Source of the DNA: Streptomyces tibetensis
GTDB lineage: Bacteria > Actinomycetota > Actinomycetes > Streptomycetales > Streptomycetaceae
NCBI RefSeq assembly: GCF_007655005.1
Contig: NZ_SZVW01000013.1
Span: forward strand, 186,001 to 250,000
Length of the DNA stretch: 64,000 nucleotides
Direction: 5' to 3'
Shown here piece by piece: positions 1-7,938 of this stretch (position 1 is the first letter of the stretch; each line of letters starts with the position of its first letter). Under the pieces are notes generated by a model that worked only from the letters and a program-made list of their open reading frames with translations, was not told the DNA's origin and did no database searches. Both the position numbers and the translations under genes were made by a program.

Positions 1-2
1 CC

Positions 3-224
3 GGTCTGGTCGAACGGGTCGAGGACCCCGGTGACCGGCGTGCGCGCCTGGTGCGCCTGACCGCGCGAGGGGAGGAGACCACGGTTGTCGCGGCCCGGGC
101 GCACGTGGAGAACATCAAGCGCTACTTCCTGGCCCCCCTGCCGGTCGAGGACCGGGAGCGGTTCGCCGAGAACCTCCGCGTCCTCAGCCACACTGCGCGG
201 GACATGCTGCCCCGCCTCCCCTGA
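3..224 (+). CDS. MarR-family transcriptional regulator, C-terminal part
   Basis: The reading frame is open from the window edge to a TGA and gives 73 residues, beginning GLVERVEDPGDRRARL. The DRR(A/S)xxVxLTxxG pattern is the beta-wing of MarR winged-helix proteins, and the rest is the long C-terminal dimerisation helix. The N-terminal half, including the recognition helix, lies outside the window, so target and ligand cannot be judged. It ends in a region with two strong hairpins and faces the secreted phosphodiesterase gene convergently. Family assignment is fairly firm from the wing motif alone; function is open. Confidence 0.75.
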   Translation, partial: GLVERVEDPGDRRARLVRLTARGEETTVVAARAHVENIKRYFLAPLPVEDRERFAENLRVLSHTARDMLPRLP

Positions 225-303
225 CGACGGCGCCGGTGGCGGCGCGTGTCCGGTGTGAACCTCTCGGGCGTGATGCGGCGGACGGCGGGTCCCGACCGCT
301 GCG

Positions 304-346
304 GGGAGGGCCCGGCGCCCTAGGAAGGCGCACGCCGGGCCCTCCC
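304..346. terminator. Bidirectional hairpin terminator
   Basis: Perfect 14-bp arms (304-317 and 333-346) enclose a 15-base loop between the two convergent genes ending at 224 and 429. There is no clear T-run, as is common for Streptomyces terminators. Confidence 0.7.
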
Positions 347-351
347 GCGCG

Positions 352-390
352 GACGGCGGCGACAGCCGGGGTGAGGCTGTCGCCGCCGTC
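352..390. terminator. Second perfect hairpin in the convergent gap
   Basis: Perfect 16-bp arms (352-367 and 375-390) flank a 7-base loop only five bases after the first hairpin. It most likely serves as the terminator for the minus-strand phosphodiesterase gene, with the first hairpin serving the plus-strand gene. Confidence 0.6.
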
Positions 391-428
391 GGTGTGCCGG
401 CGCCGGAGGCAGCCGGCGGGAGTGTGCG

Positions 429-1775
429 TCAGCGCTTGGTGTAGATGAAGCCCAGCTTGTCGATCTCGGCACCGGCGCGCCCGTGGAACCCGGCGATCTG
501 CCACCCCGACGGCGCGGTGCGCGTCACGCAGTCGGACGTGGTGGTTCCGCCGGACAGGCTCCGGCCGAGGTTCGTGGTGAACGTGGCGGAGAAGATCCGG
601 GTGCGGCCGTCCTTCTCACCCCGGCACAGCTGGGCGGAGCTGAGGAATTCCCCGCTGCCCAGGTTCAGGGTCGACACCGTGCCGCCCGTTCCGCCGTGAC
701 TGACGACCTTGCCGTCGCCGAGCGTCAGGCCGACACCGTCGACGCGGGTGCCGCCGCGCAGCGAGAGGCTGACCGGGCGGGCGCCCGCCGGAACGGCGTC
801 GATGTCGTTGTAGTAGTCGCCGTGCGGCCCTCCGAACTGGTCGCTGAGCTGGAAGTCCGCGGCGCGCGACCAGGAGAAGTCCACCTTGATCGGGTCGTGG
901 TCGGACAGCATGAGCCCGTCGCCGGTGAGGAACTTGGAGTGTTCGTTGTTGTAGGAGGTGGCGTCCAGGGAGACGAGTTTGCTGTCGCGGTACAGGACCT
1001 TGTCCACGACCTCGCAGGTGTTGGGCACGGTGGGGCCGGTCTGGTCGCAGACCAGGGCGTCGCTGCCCTTGGCGGGTGGGGTGCCGCCGCGGATGAGCTC
1101 GACCCAGGGATCCGTCAGGCCGTTCGCGGCGGCGAACTCGGCGATGGTGTCGCCGGAGCGCGTGTAGCGGGTGTTGGTGTCGCCCATGACGACGACGGCG
1201 TTCCCGGCCGAATGGCTCTTGATGAAGGCCGTCAGCTGGTTGAGGTTGTCCGCCCGCGCGGCCAGGTCGCCGGGGTTGGTTCCGGCATTGGTGTGCAGGT
1301 TGTAGAAGTCCACGTACACGCCCTCGGCGAGACGCTGGCGGATGAAGGTGAACCCCTTGGGCGTGAGGCAGTCACCCGAGTCGAACTGGCAGGACTTCCA
1401 ACGCACCCGCTCGAAGTCGTCGGTGTCGTAGGGGAGCTTCGCCAGGGTGTTGAGGCCGCTGCCGATGCCCGCGCCGCCGCTGGTCGGGGTGCGGTAGGCG
1501 TGCGCGGTGTCGCCGGCGTAGAGAAGGGCGTGGTAGTTGAAGTCCTCCTGGACGTTGACGATGTCGTACGGCGCGATCCGCCGGCCGATTTCCGTGGTGG
1601 CGGGCTCGCGCGGGGTGGGAGCGCTGGAGATGCTCTCCGGCAGGCCCGCGACGTTGTAGGCGAGGACGCTGAAGGAACCGGACGCGGGGTCTGCGGCAGC
1701 GGCGGGGGACGTGTTCGTGATGAACCCGCCGATGGCCACTGACGCCACCGCGATGGAGGCTGTAAGTCGGCGCAT
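429..1775 (-). CDS. Secreted endonuclease/exonuclease/phosphatase-family phosphodiesterase with C-terminal jacalin-like domain
   Basis: A 448-residue exported protein. The start at 1775 is preferred over one at 1832 because AGGAG lies 10 bases upstream and the Sec signal peptide (MRRLTASIAV..., cleavage after about residue 28, TSPAAAA-D) then begins at residue 1. The EEP (DNase I-like) fold is shown by the motifs NVQEDFNY (metal Glu), NLHTNAG (His), GDTNTRY (Asp/Asn) and SDHDPI (catalytic His-Asp). From about residue 310 a jacalin-like lectin domain follows (FGGPHGDYYND early, GFHGRAGAEIDKLGFIY at the end). Such proteins cleave phosphodiesters: nucleic acids, sphingomyelin or inositol phosphates. 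The substrate cannot be read from sequence. It is monocistronic, with a terminator on its 3' side. Confidence 0.85.
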   Translation of the reverse strand: MRRLTASIAVASVAIGGFITNTSPAAAADPASGSFSVLAYNVAGLPESISSAPTPREPATTEIGRRIAPYDIVNVQEDFNYHALLYAGDTAHAYRTPTSGGAGIGSGLNTLAKLPYDTDDFERVRWKSCQFDSGDCLTPKGFTFIRQRLAEGVYVDFYNLHTNAGTNPGDLAARADNLNQLTAFIKSHSAGNAVVVMGDTNTRYTRSGDTIAEFAAANGLTDPWVELIRGGTPPAKGSDALVCDQTGPTVPNTCEVVDKVLYRDSKLVSLDATSYNNEHSKFLTGDGLMLSDHDPIKVDFSWSRAADFQLSDQFGGPHGDYYNDIDAVPAGARPVSLSLRGGTRVDGVGLTLGDGKVVSHGGTGGTVSTLNLGSGEFLSSAQLCRGEKDGRTRIFSATFTTNLGRSLSGGTTTSDCVTRTAPSGWQIAGFHGRAGAEIDKLGFIYTKR

Positions 1776-1922
1776 GAATCCGGGGCTCCTGACAACGGGG
1801 AGTGGGGAGGGGGAACTTACCGTGGGTAACACTCCCCGGCGCCGAATACTCGGTTAAGCGAGACCGAATCTTGACCGACGGGTCCGGACCAGGCGGGCCA
1901 CCGCATCGGGCATCAGTGCCGA

Positions 1923-1954
1923 CTGTCAACAGATGACAGGCCTTCCGTTACGAT
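1923..1954 (+). promoter_or_regulatory. gntR promoter with overlapping CTGTYAACAG operator
   Basis: The palindrome CTGTCAACAG (1923-1932) covers the likely -35 region (TCAACA, 1926-1931), 17 bases before a possible -10 (TACGAT, 1949-1954). The same palindrome, CTGTTAACAG, lies before the MFS operon at 2784. This suggests autoregulation by the adjacent GntR protein. The site is visible; binding is inferred. Confidence 0.55.
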
Positions 1955-1987
1955 GAGTCTCCCCGGAGCCTGAAGGAGGCCTGGTCC

Positions 1988-2680
1988 GTGACCGGTCCGA
2001 CGTTTTCCAGTCTGGCCCGCTCGACGACCCTGCGGGAGCAGGCGCTCCTGACGCTGCGAGCGGCGATCACCAGTGGCCGGTACCGGCCCGGTGATCATCT
2101 GGGCGAGGTGGAGATCGCGGAGCGGCTGGCCGTGAGCCGCGGGACCGTGAGGGAGGCGCTGCGTCACCTCCAGCAGGAGGGGCTCGTCACCGCCGGCGCC
2201 CGGGGCATGCTGCGGGTGTCCCAGCTGTCGCCGGTCGAGGTTCGGGAGTTGTTCCAGGTCCGGGAGGCGCTCGAAGGTCTGGCGATCAGGCAGATCATCG
2301 AGTCGTCGCCAGGACCCGAGGCGCTTCGGGCCCTGCGGGACGCCGTGGCGCGGCTCCACGCCGCCGTCGAGTCGGGTGCGGACCTGAGTACCAAGGTAGA
2401 GGCCGACCTCGCCTTCCACCTGATGCTGTGCGAACTGTCGGGCAACTCCGTCCTCCTGAAGACCTGGCGCGGGCTCGAGGGGCCGATCAGGGTGGTCGTC
2501 ATGAGCGCGGCGGCCGAGCGGCGCGAGGTGGCCATGGCGGCGTCGGCTCATCTGCCGCTCGTCGAGGCGATCGAGCGCGGTGACGCGGCCGCGGCGCAAG
2601 GCGTGCTGCGCGCCCACATGGCCGCCGCCGTCGAGCAACTCGGTGCCGCGGACACCGGGGACGACCAGGCCGCTCTCTGA
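1988..2680 (+). CDS. GntR-family regulator, FadR subfamily (FCD domain)
   Basis: A 230-residue repressor type. GTG start with AAGGAGG about 8 bases upstream. Residues about 15-80 are the GntR winged helix (IAERLAVSRGTVREALRHLQ is the helix-turn-helix, followed by the wing). Residues about 90-215 form the all-helical FCD ligand domain, with the usual Asp/His metal-ligand pattern (the FHLML helix and SAHLPLVEAIERGD). FCD proteins sense small carboxylates or sugar acids. It is followed by its own terminator, then by the transporter/transketolase/SDR operon, which carries the same palindrome in its promoter, so it most likely controls both itself and that operon. Confidence 0.88.
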   Translation: MTGPTFSSLARSTTLREQALLTLRAAITSGRYRPGDHLGEVEIAERLAVSRGTVREALRHLQQEGLVTAGARGMLRVSQLSPVEVRELFQVREALEGLAIRQIIESSPGPEALRALRDAVARLHAAVESGADLSTKVEADLAFHLMLCELSGNSVLLKTWRGLEGPIRVVVMSAAAERREVAMAASAHLPLVEAIERGDAAAAQGVLRAHMAAAVEQLGAADTGDDQAAL

Positions 2681-2700
2681 TCCTTCCCTCCTTCTCGAAA

Positions 2701-2732
2701 GGCCCGCCGGCGACCCGCTGGTGGGCCTTTTT
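2701..2732 (+). terminator. Rho-independent terminator after gntR
   Basis: Ten-base arms at 2701-2710 and 2718-2727 with two G-U pairs are followed by a T-run (2728-2732). It separates the regulator transcript from the downstream operon. Confidence 0.75.
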
Positions 2733-2744
2733 CGCTGCCAGGGG

Positions 2745-2800
2745 TTGACACGTGCGGCTGCACTCCCCAGAGTCGACTCTCGACTGTTAACAGTCAACAG
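2745..2800 (+). promoter_or_regulatory. Promoter and operator of the transporter/transketolase operon
   Basis: A consensus -35 TTGACA (2745-2750) and a weak -10 (CAGAGT, 2768-2773, 17-bp spacer) are followed by the palindrome CTGTTAACAG (2784-2793) and a half-copy TCAACAG (2794-2800). The operator sits around +5 to +20, where a bound repressor would block initiation. Confidence 0.6.
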
Positions 2801-2855
2801 CCAACAGGCGCAGTTCAGGGACGGACCGTTCCGTCAGCGATCAAGGAGGATCGAC

Positions 2856-4214
2856 ATGGCTGCTTCCCCGCCCCCCGGACCGTCGGCCGAGGGCTCCCCC
2901 GAGCGCATGAGAGTCGCCGTCGGCTGCGGTGTCGGCGCGACCATCGAGACCTATGACTTCATCGGCTTCGGCACGGCCGCGGCGCTCTACTTCGGCGATG
3001 TGTTCTTCCCGGACTCCGACCCCTTGTCCGCCACTCTGCTGTCCTTCGCCACGCTGGGCATCGGCTTCGCCGCCCGCCCCCTCGGCGGTGTGATCGCCGG
3101 CCACCTGGGCGACCGCATCGGACGGAAGCCGGTGCTGGTCGGATCGCTGCTGCTGATGGGCGTGGCGACGGTCCTGATCGGCTGTCTGCCCACCTATCAG
3201 ATGGTCGGTGTCTGGGCACCGGTGCTGCTGGTGGCCGTCCGCATCGTCCAGGGTCTCGCCTTCGGCGCGGAGTGGGGTGGCGCCATCCTGATGACCTTCG
3301 AGCACGCGCCGTGGCGACGGCGCGGTCTGTACACGGGGATCACCCAGGCGGGCTTCCCCGTCGGTCTGCTCCTGGCCAACCTGGCCTTCCTCTTCAGCCG
3401 GCACACCCTGGACGACACCTGGGCCTGGCGGGTGCCGTTCCTCCTGAGCGCCGTACTGATCGCGGTCGGCATCTTCATCCGGCTCAAGATCGACGAATCC
3501 CCGCAGTTCGAGGAGTTGAAGGAGTCCGGCGACGTCGCCAAGAACCCCCTGGGGGAGGTGCTCCGCAAGGACTGGCGGGGTCTGCTGCGGGCTTTCTGCC
3601 TCAGGACCACGGAGACGGCCGGATACGCGGTCTCGGTCACCTTCGTCCTCTCCTACCTGAACGACGACCGCGCCCCCGACGTCTCCAGCGGTGTCAGCCT
3701 CACCGCGCTGGTGACCGCCGCGGCCCTGGGCATCGCCACCACGACAGGATGGGGACTGTTGTCCGACCGCGTCGGACGCCGACCGGTGTACCTGCTGGGC
3801 TGTGCCGTGACCCTGCTCTGGGGCTTCCCACTCTTCCTGCTGGTCAACACGGGCATCGCCGCGCTCGTCCTGGTCGCCTTCGTGATGAGTTACGCGGTCT
3901 GCCAGAACTCCCTGGCGGGCGTCCAAGGGGCGTGGTTCTGCGAGCTGTTCGCCACCCGGACCCGTACCGCAGGCACGTCGCTCGCCTACCAGCTCTCCGC
4001 CGTCGTCTCCGGGTTCACGCCCATGATCGCGACCGCGCTGTACTCCGCCGTCGGATGGACCGGCCCGGCCGTCCTCTTCAGCTTCTACGGGCTGCTCGGC
4101 CTCGTCGCCACCGTGCTGACCCGCGAGACCTGGGGAGCGCCCGAGCGGCGGCAGGCCGACCTGGCGGCCCGGGCAGCGCGCGACACCACCGCTCCCGCCG
4201 CCCTGTCCCACTGA
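2856..4214 (+). CDS. MFS transporter, metabolite:H+ symporter type
   Basis: A 452-residue, 12-TM permease. The ATG at 2856 has AAGGAGGA 6 bases upstream. TM1 contains ETYDFIGFG, typical of the metabolite:H+ symporter group (ShiA/ProP/KgtP relatives), and the TM2-3 loop has MFS motif A (GHLGDRIGRKPVL). Members import carboxylates, shikimate, betaines or dicarboxylates by proton symport, so an acidic or polyol-like substrate is plausible. It is first in the operon with the two transketolase subunits and an SDR, and is separated from the gntR gene by a terminator and a palindrome-bearing promoter. The exact substrate is unknown. Confidence 0.88.
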   Translation: MAASPPPGPSAEGSPERMRVAVGCGVGATIETYDFIGFGTAAALYFGDVFFPDSDPLSATLLSFATLGIGFAARPLGGVIAGHLGDRIGRKPVLVGSLLLMGVATVLIGCLPTYQMVGVWAPVLLVAVRIVQGLAFGAEWGGAILMTFEHAPWRRRGLYTGITQAGFPVGLLLANLAFLFSRHTLDDTWAWRVPFLLSAVLIAVGIFIRLKIDESPQFEELKESGDVAKNPLGEVLRKDWRGLLRAFCLRTTETAGYAVSVTFVLSYLNDDRAPDVSSGVSLTALVTAAALGIATTTGWGLLSDRVGRRPVYLLGCAVTLLWGFPLFLLVNTGIAALVLVAFVMSYAVCQNSLAGVQGAWFCELFATRTRTAGTSLAYQLSAVVSGFTPMIATALYSAVGWTGPAVLFSFYGLLGLVATVLTRETWGAPERRQADLAARAARDTTAPAALSH

Positions 4215-4240
4215 CTCGCACCCCAGAAGAAGGAGTTGAC

Positions 4241-5179
4241 GTGGCCCCCACCGCCACCACCACGCCGGCCGCAGGTCCCCGGACCGCCCCACCCGCGTCG
4301 CACGCCGAGCGACTGCGTGCTCTGCGCGAGTCCGCGTACCGCATCCGCACCCACGCCCTGAACATGGCCGAGGTCCAGGGCCAGGGCTACGTCGGACAGG
4401 CACTCGGTGTGGCCGACGTCCTCGCCGTCGTCTACAAGGACGTGCTCAACCACCGTCCCGAGGACCCGGAGTGGCCCGGGCGGGACAGGCTGCTGCTCTC
4501 GATCGGGCACTATGCCATCGCCCTGTACGCGGCGCTCGCTGAGGCAGGAGTGCTCGACACCGCGGAACTGGAGACGTACGGAAGTGACGGCTCCCGCCTG
4601 CCCATGTCGGGCATGGCCACCTACACCCCCGGCATGGAGATCTCCGGCGGCTCGCTCGGGCACGGCCTGGGCATCGCCGCCGGACTGGGGCTCGGCCTGC
4701 GCCACCAGGGCAGCCGCGCGCACGTGTACAACCTCCTCTCGGACGGCGAACTCGACGAGGGTTCCACCTGGGAGGCCGCCCTGGCCTGCGCCCACCACGG
4801 CCTCGACAACGTCACCGCCATCGTCGACGTCAACGCCCTGCAGGCCGACGGTCCGACGAACGGCGTGCTGCGTACCGAGCCCGTCACCGACAAGTGGGAG
4901 GCGTTCGGCTGGCACGCGGTCCGGGTGGACGGCAACGACGTCGACGCCCTCGTCGCGGCCTTCGACAGCCTGCGCACCCACCGGGGCTCGCCGTCCGTGC
5001 TCGTCTGCGACACCCGCGTCGGCCGCGGCGTGCCGATGCTCGAGACGCGGGAGAAAGCGCACTTCCTGCGGGTCGAGGAGCACGAGTGGCAGATCGCCCG
5101 CGACCAGCTGACCGAGCGATTCCACGCCGAGTGTGCCGACCGGAACGCAGCGACCGCAGATGAGGAGCACACCGCATGA
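4241..5179 (+). CDS. Transketolase, N-terminal (thiamine diphosphate-binding) subunit
   Basis: A 312-residue half-transketolase. GTG start with AAGGAG 7 bases upstream, following the MFS stop by 26 bases. It covers only the PP domain: GQALGVADVLAVVY early, then ISGGSLGHGLGIAAG and the Mg/ThDP motif, read here as SDGELDEGSTWEAA. The canonical GDG is SDG in this protein, which many split transketolases tolerate in part. The subunit pairs with the product of the next gene, whose start overlaps this stop. Split transketolases move a two-carbon ketol unit between sugar phosphates or their analogues. No kinase or isomerase accompanies it, so the donor and acceptor are unclear. Confidence 0.9.
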   Translation: MAPTATTTPAAGPRTAPPASHAERLRALRESAYRIRTHALNMAEVQGQGYVGQALGVADVLAVVYKDVLNHRPEDPEWPGRDRLLLSIGHYAIALYAALAEAGVLDTAELETYGSDGSRLPMSGMATYTPGMEISGGSLGHGLGIAAGLGLGLRHQGSRAHVYNLLSDGELDEGSTWEAALACAHHGLDNVTAIVDVNALQADGPTNGVLRTEPVTDKWEAFGWHAVRVDGNDVDALVAAFDSLRTHRGSPSVLVCDTRVGRGVPMLETREKAHFLRVEEHEWQIARDQLTERFHAECADRNAATADEEHTA

Positions 5180-6180
5180 ACTCCGTCGGCGCCCCCGCAA
5201 CCGGCACGCGCAGGCTCACCACCTCCGCCATGATCGCCTCCATCGCCGAGGAGGGCCAGCGCACCGCCAAGGCACCTTTCGGGCACGCCCTCGCCCGGCT
5301 CGCCGACCAACGGCCGGACATCGTCGGCCTGTCGGCGGACCTCGCCAAGTACACCGACATGCACGTCTTCCGCGAGGCGCACCCCGACCGCTTCTTCCAG
5401 ATGGGCATGGCGGAACAGGCGATGCTCGGCGCGGCCTCGGGGCTCGCCGAGTCGGGTCTGACGCCGTTCGCCTCCACCTACTCCGTCTTCGCCACCCGCC
5501 GTGCCTACGACTTCCTGTGCCTGGACATCGCCGAGCCGGGACTGAACGTCAACGTCGTCGGCGCCCTGCCGGGACTGACCACCGGCTACGGCCCCAGCCA
5601 CCAGGCCACCGAGGACCTGGCGATCCTGCGTGCCATGCCCGGTCTGACCATCGTGGACCCGGCGGACTCGGTCGACATCCAGCAGGCCGTACCCGCCCTG
5701 GCCGCGCACCCCGGCCCCACCTATCTGCGGCTGCTGCGCGGCGCGGTCCCCACCGTGCTCGACGAGTACGACTACACCTTCCGGCTGGGACGCGCCGCAG
5801 AACTGCGCGGCGGGCGCGACGTGTTGTTCATCTCCACCGGCCTGATGACGGTACGCGCCCTGTCCGCGGCCCGGGAACTCGAACGCGACCACGTCGACGC
5901 CGCGGTCCTGCACGTGCCGACCATCAAGCCGTTCGACCGCGAGGCCGTCGTCCGGGAAGCGGCGAAAGACCGGCTCGTCGTCACCCTCGAGAACCACAGT
6001 GTGATCGGAGGCCTGGCGGAGTCCGTCGCCTCCAGCCTGGCCTTCGCCCGGGTGACGGCACATCTCGTCCCGGTGGGTCTGCCGGACGAGTTCCTCGCGG
6101 CGGGCGCCCTGCCCACGCTGCACGACCGGTACGGCCTGTCGGTGGCGGCGATCAAGGACCTGGTCCGCCGTGAACTGTGA
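5176..6180 (+). CDS. Transketolase, C-terminal (pyrimidine-binding) subunit
   Basis: A 334-residue partner of the preceding subunit, starting at an ATGA overlap that suggests coupled translation. It contains the Pyr domain, with the catalytic Glu in FFQMGMAEQAMLGAASG (activation of the ThDP aminopyrimidine) and the phosphate/acceptor segment TGYGPSHQATEDLAILR. A C-terminal transketolase domain spans about residues 200-325. Lengths of 312 plus 334 residues match a complete transketolase split in two. With the MFS permease and SDR it suggests catabolism of an imported ketose-like compound. A role in the central pentose phosphate pathway is unlikely, given the private regulator and the transporter. 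Confidence 0.9.
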   Translation: MNSVGAPATGTRRLTTSAMIASIAEEGQRTAKAPFGHALARLADQRPDIVGLSADLAKYTDMHVFREAHPDRFFQMGMAEQAMLGAASGLAESGLTPFASTYSVFATRRAYDFLCLDIAEPGLNVNVVGALPGLTTGYGPSHQATEDLAILRAMPGLTIVDPADSVDIQQAVPALAAHPGPTYLRLLRGAVPTVLDEYDYTFRLGRAAELRGGRDVLFISTGLMTVRALSAARELERDHVDAAVLHVPTIKPFDREAVVREAAKDRLVVTLENHSVIGGLAESVASSLAFARVTAHLVPVGLPDEFLAAGALPTLHDRYGLSVAAIKDLVRREL

Positions 6181-6236
6181 ATCCGAGAGCCACTGACCCG
6201 ACCACCGTGAACTCACCGCCCCCGTCAGGAGCCCGC

Positions 6237-7004
6237 ATGACCACCCCGAACAGCCCGCGCACCGCCCTCGTCACCGGAGCCGGGTCCCGCCGCGGCATCG
6301 GCCGCGCCACCGCGCACGCGCTCGCGGCCGACGGCTACGCCGTCGCCGTCCTCGACCTCGACAAGGAAGCCGCCGAGGAAGCGGCCCGTGACGTGGCCGC
6401 CCGCCACGGGGTCCAGACCCTCGCCCTCGCGGCGGACGTCACCGACGCCGATGCCGTCGACGCCGCCGTCGCGCAGGCGGAAGCGGCCCTGCCGCCCATC
6501 GGCGCGCTCGTCAACAACGCGGGGATCACCTCGCCCGTGCCGTTCCTGGCAGTCTCGCCCGCCGAATGGGACAGGATCTTCGACGTCAATGTGCGCGGCG
6601 GCTTCCTGGTCACCCAGCGTGTCGCCGCAGGCATGGCGGAACGAGGATTCGGTCGCATCGTCTTCCTCTCCTCCGTCTCCGCCGAACGCGGGGGAGGGGT
6701 CTTCGGCGGGGTGGCCTACTCCGCGGCCAAGGCCGGACTCCTCGGGTTCGCCCGGGCGCTGGCCCGCGAGCTGGGCCCGTCGGGCGTGACGGTCAACTGC
6801 GTGGCACCCGGTCTCATCGACACCGACATCACGCAGGGCAAACTGGACGAGGCCCGCAAGGCGGCCATGGTGGCGGACATCCCCGTGCGCCGGATCGGGG
6901 GCGTCGCCGACGTCGCCGACGTCATCGCGTTTCTGACGCGGCCCGGCTCCGGATACGTCACCGGAGCCACCTACGACGTCAACGGCGGTTCCCACATCCA
7001 CTGA
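6237..7004 (+). CDS. SDR-family NAD(P)-dependent oxidoreductase (FabG-like)
   Basis: A 255-residue classical SDR. The ATG at 6237 is preferred over an in-frame upstream ATG because AGGAG lies 5 bases before it. Nucleotide motif TGAGSRRGIGRA, NNAG at about residue 90, catalytic Ser, and YSAAK (Tyr-x-x-x-Lys) at about residue 160 are all present, with the usual C-terminal GATYDVNGGSHIH. It is last in the transketolase operon, directly before a terminator. It probably oxidises or reduces the alcohol/ketone precursor of the transketolase substrate; this is inference from context. A fatty-acid role is unlikely here. Confidence 0.87.
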   Translation: MTTPNSPRTALVTGAGSRRGIGRATAHALAADGYAVAVLDLDKEAAEEAARDVAARHGVQTLALAADVTDADAVDAAVAQAEAALPPIGALVNNAGITSPVPFLAVSPAEWDRIFDVNVRGGFLVTQRVAAGMAERGFGRIVFLSSVSAERGGGVFGGVAYSAAKAGLLGFARALARELGPSGVTVNCVAPGLIDTDITQGKLDEARKAAMVADIPVRRIGGVADVADVIAFLTRPGSGYVTGATYDVNGGSHIH

Positions 7005-7020
7005 GACGCACTGAGATGAC

Positions 7021-7046
7021 GGGCCCGCTGCCTCAGCGGGCCCTTT
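7021..7046 (+). terminator. Terminator of the transketolase operon
   Basis: A perfect 10-bp stem (GGGCCCGCTG / CAGCGGGCCC) with a 3-base loop, followed by TTTC. It lies 16 bases after the SDR stop. Confidence 0.85.
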
Positions 7047-7198
7047 CTCGCGGTCGAAAACGTCCGGGCGGTCGCATGCTTGGCGGCTATTTGACCTGCG
7101 GCGCAGGCCTGTGTTCACCGGGCGGGGCAAGGATCGGCGATGACCGCTGCTCGCCCTGGGGAACCAGTGTGGCGAGCGACACGTGGCTAGGGAAATAT

Positions 7199-7210
7199 CT
7201 GACGCGTCAG
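7199..7210 (+). promoter_or_regulatory. Palindrome CTGACGCGTCAG, candidate operator
   Basis: A perfect 12-bp palindrome, followed at 7217 by a partial copy (TTGAGTCAGG), lies in an A/T-richer stretch 67 bases before the four-gene operon that begins at 7277. It is probably the binding site of a MarR- or TetR-type regulator that is not encoded next to it. Confidence 0.4.
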
Positions 7211-7276
7211 GTACTGTTGAGTCAGGTGAAATCGCCCGCACCGGGCGGGTCCCCCACCGTTCTGCCGAGGTCCTCG

Positions 7277-7894
7277 ATGAAGCTCATCTACGTTTTCGAT
7301 GCCTACTGCGGCTGGTCCCACGGGTTCTCCCGGGCCCTGCGTGAAGTGGCCTCGCGGCATCCGGAGCTCGACGTGGACGTCGTCTCCGGCGGCCTGTTCA
7401 CCGGGCCCCGCCGGGTGCCGATCCGCCAGTTCGGATACGTCCAGGGAGCCAACGCCAAGATTGCCGAGCTGACCGGCGCCGAGTTCGGTGAGGCGTACGA
7501 CCGGCTGATCGCGGACGGTTCGTTCGTGATGGACTCCGAGGCCGCCGCGCGTGGCGTCGCCGCCCTGCGCCAGGTCGCGCCCGCGCGGGAAGTCGAGCTG
7601 GCCACCGCCCTCCAGCGAGCCTTCTACGTCGACGGCCGCAGCCTTTCCGATCCGGCGACGTACCGGAAGGTGGCCGAGGAGGCCGGACTGGACGCCGACG
7701 CCGTGATCGCCGCCTTCGAGGCGCCCCCGGCTCAGGAGGCGGCCCAGGCCGACTTCCGCCGGGCGGCCGCCCTGGGCGTCACCGGCTTCCCCACGCTCCT
7801 CGCCGTCGACGGTGACCGAGTGACCCCGCTGGCCTACGGAAACGCCACCGCCACCGAGGTCGAGCAGCGGCTCTCGTCCCTCACCGCCCACTGA
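7277..7894 (+). CDS. DsbA-family thioredoxin-fold protein
   Basis: A 205-residue cytoplasmic protein without a signal peptide. The N-terminus YVFDAYCGWSHGFSRAL places a CxxS-type active site (Cys-Gly-Trp-Ser) after strand beta-1, and GVTGFPTLLAVDGD near residue 170 supplies the cis-Pro loop. The middle is the helical insertion of the DsbA/FrnE/HCCA-isomerase group. With only one active-site Cys it should act in glutathione- or thiol-dependent chemistry or isomerisation, not disulfide formation. It opens a compact operon of small-molecule enzymes (metallo-beta-lactamase fold, SnoaL-like, alpha/beta hydrolase), suggesting detoxification of a xenobiotic or reactive compound. The substrate is unknown. 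Confidence 0.8.
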   Translation: MKLIYVFDAYCGWSHGFSRALREVASRHPELDVDVVSGGLFTGPRRVPIRQFGYVQGANAKIAELTGAEFGEAYDRLIADGSFVMDSEAAARGVAALRQVAPAREVELATALQRAFYVDGRSLSDPATYRKVAEEAGLDADAVIAAFEAPPAQEAAQADFRRAAALGVTGFPTLLAVDGDRVTPLAYGNATATEVEQRLSSLTAH

Positions 7895-7938
7895 GCTTCC
7901 CCCCCGTCCCCAACCGCCCCACACCGCAAGGAACAGCA

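Noticed and set aside
483..1742. Plus-strand frame of 419 codons opposite the phosphodiesterase gene
   Set aside because: Antisense shadow with composition typical of reversed GC-rich coding DNA.
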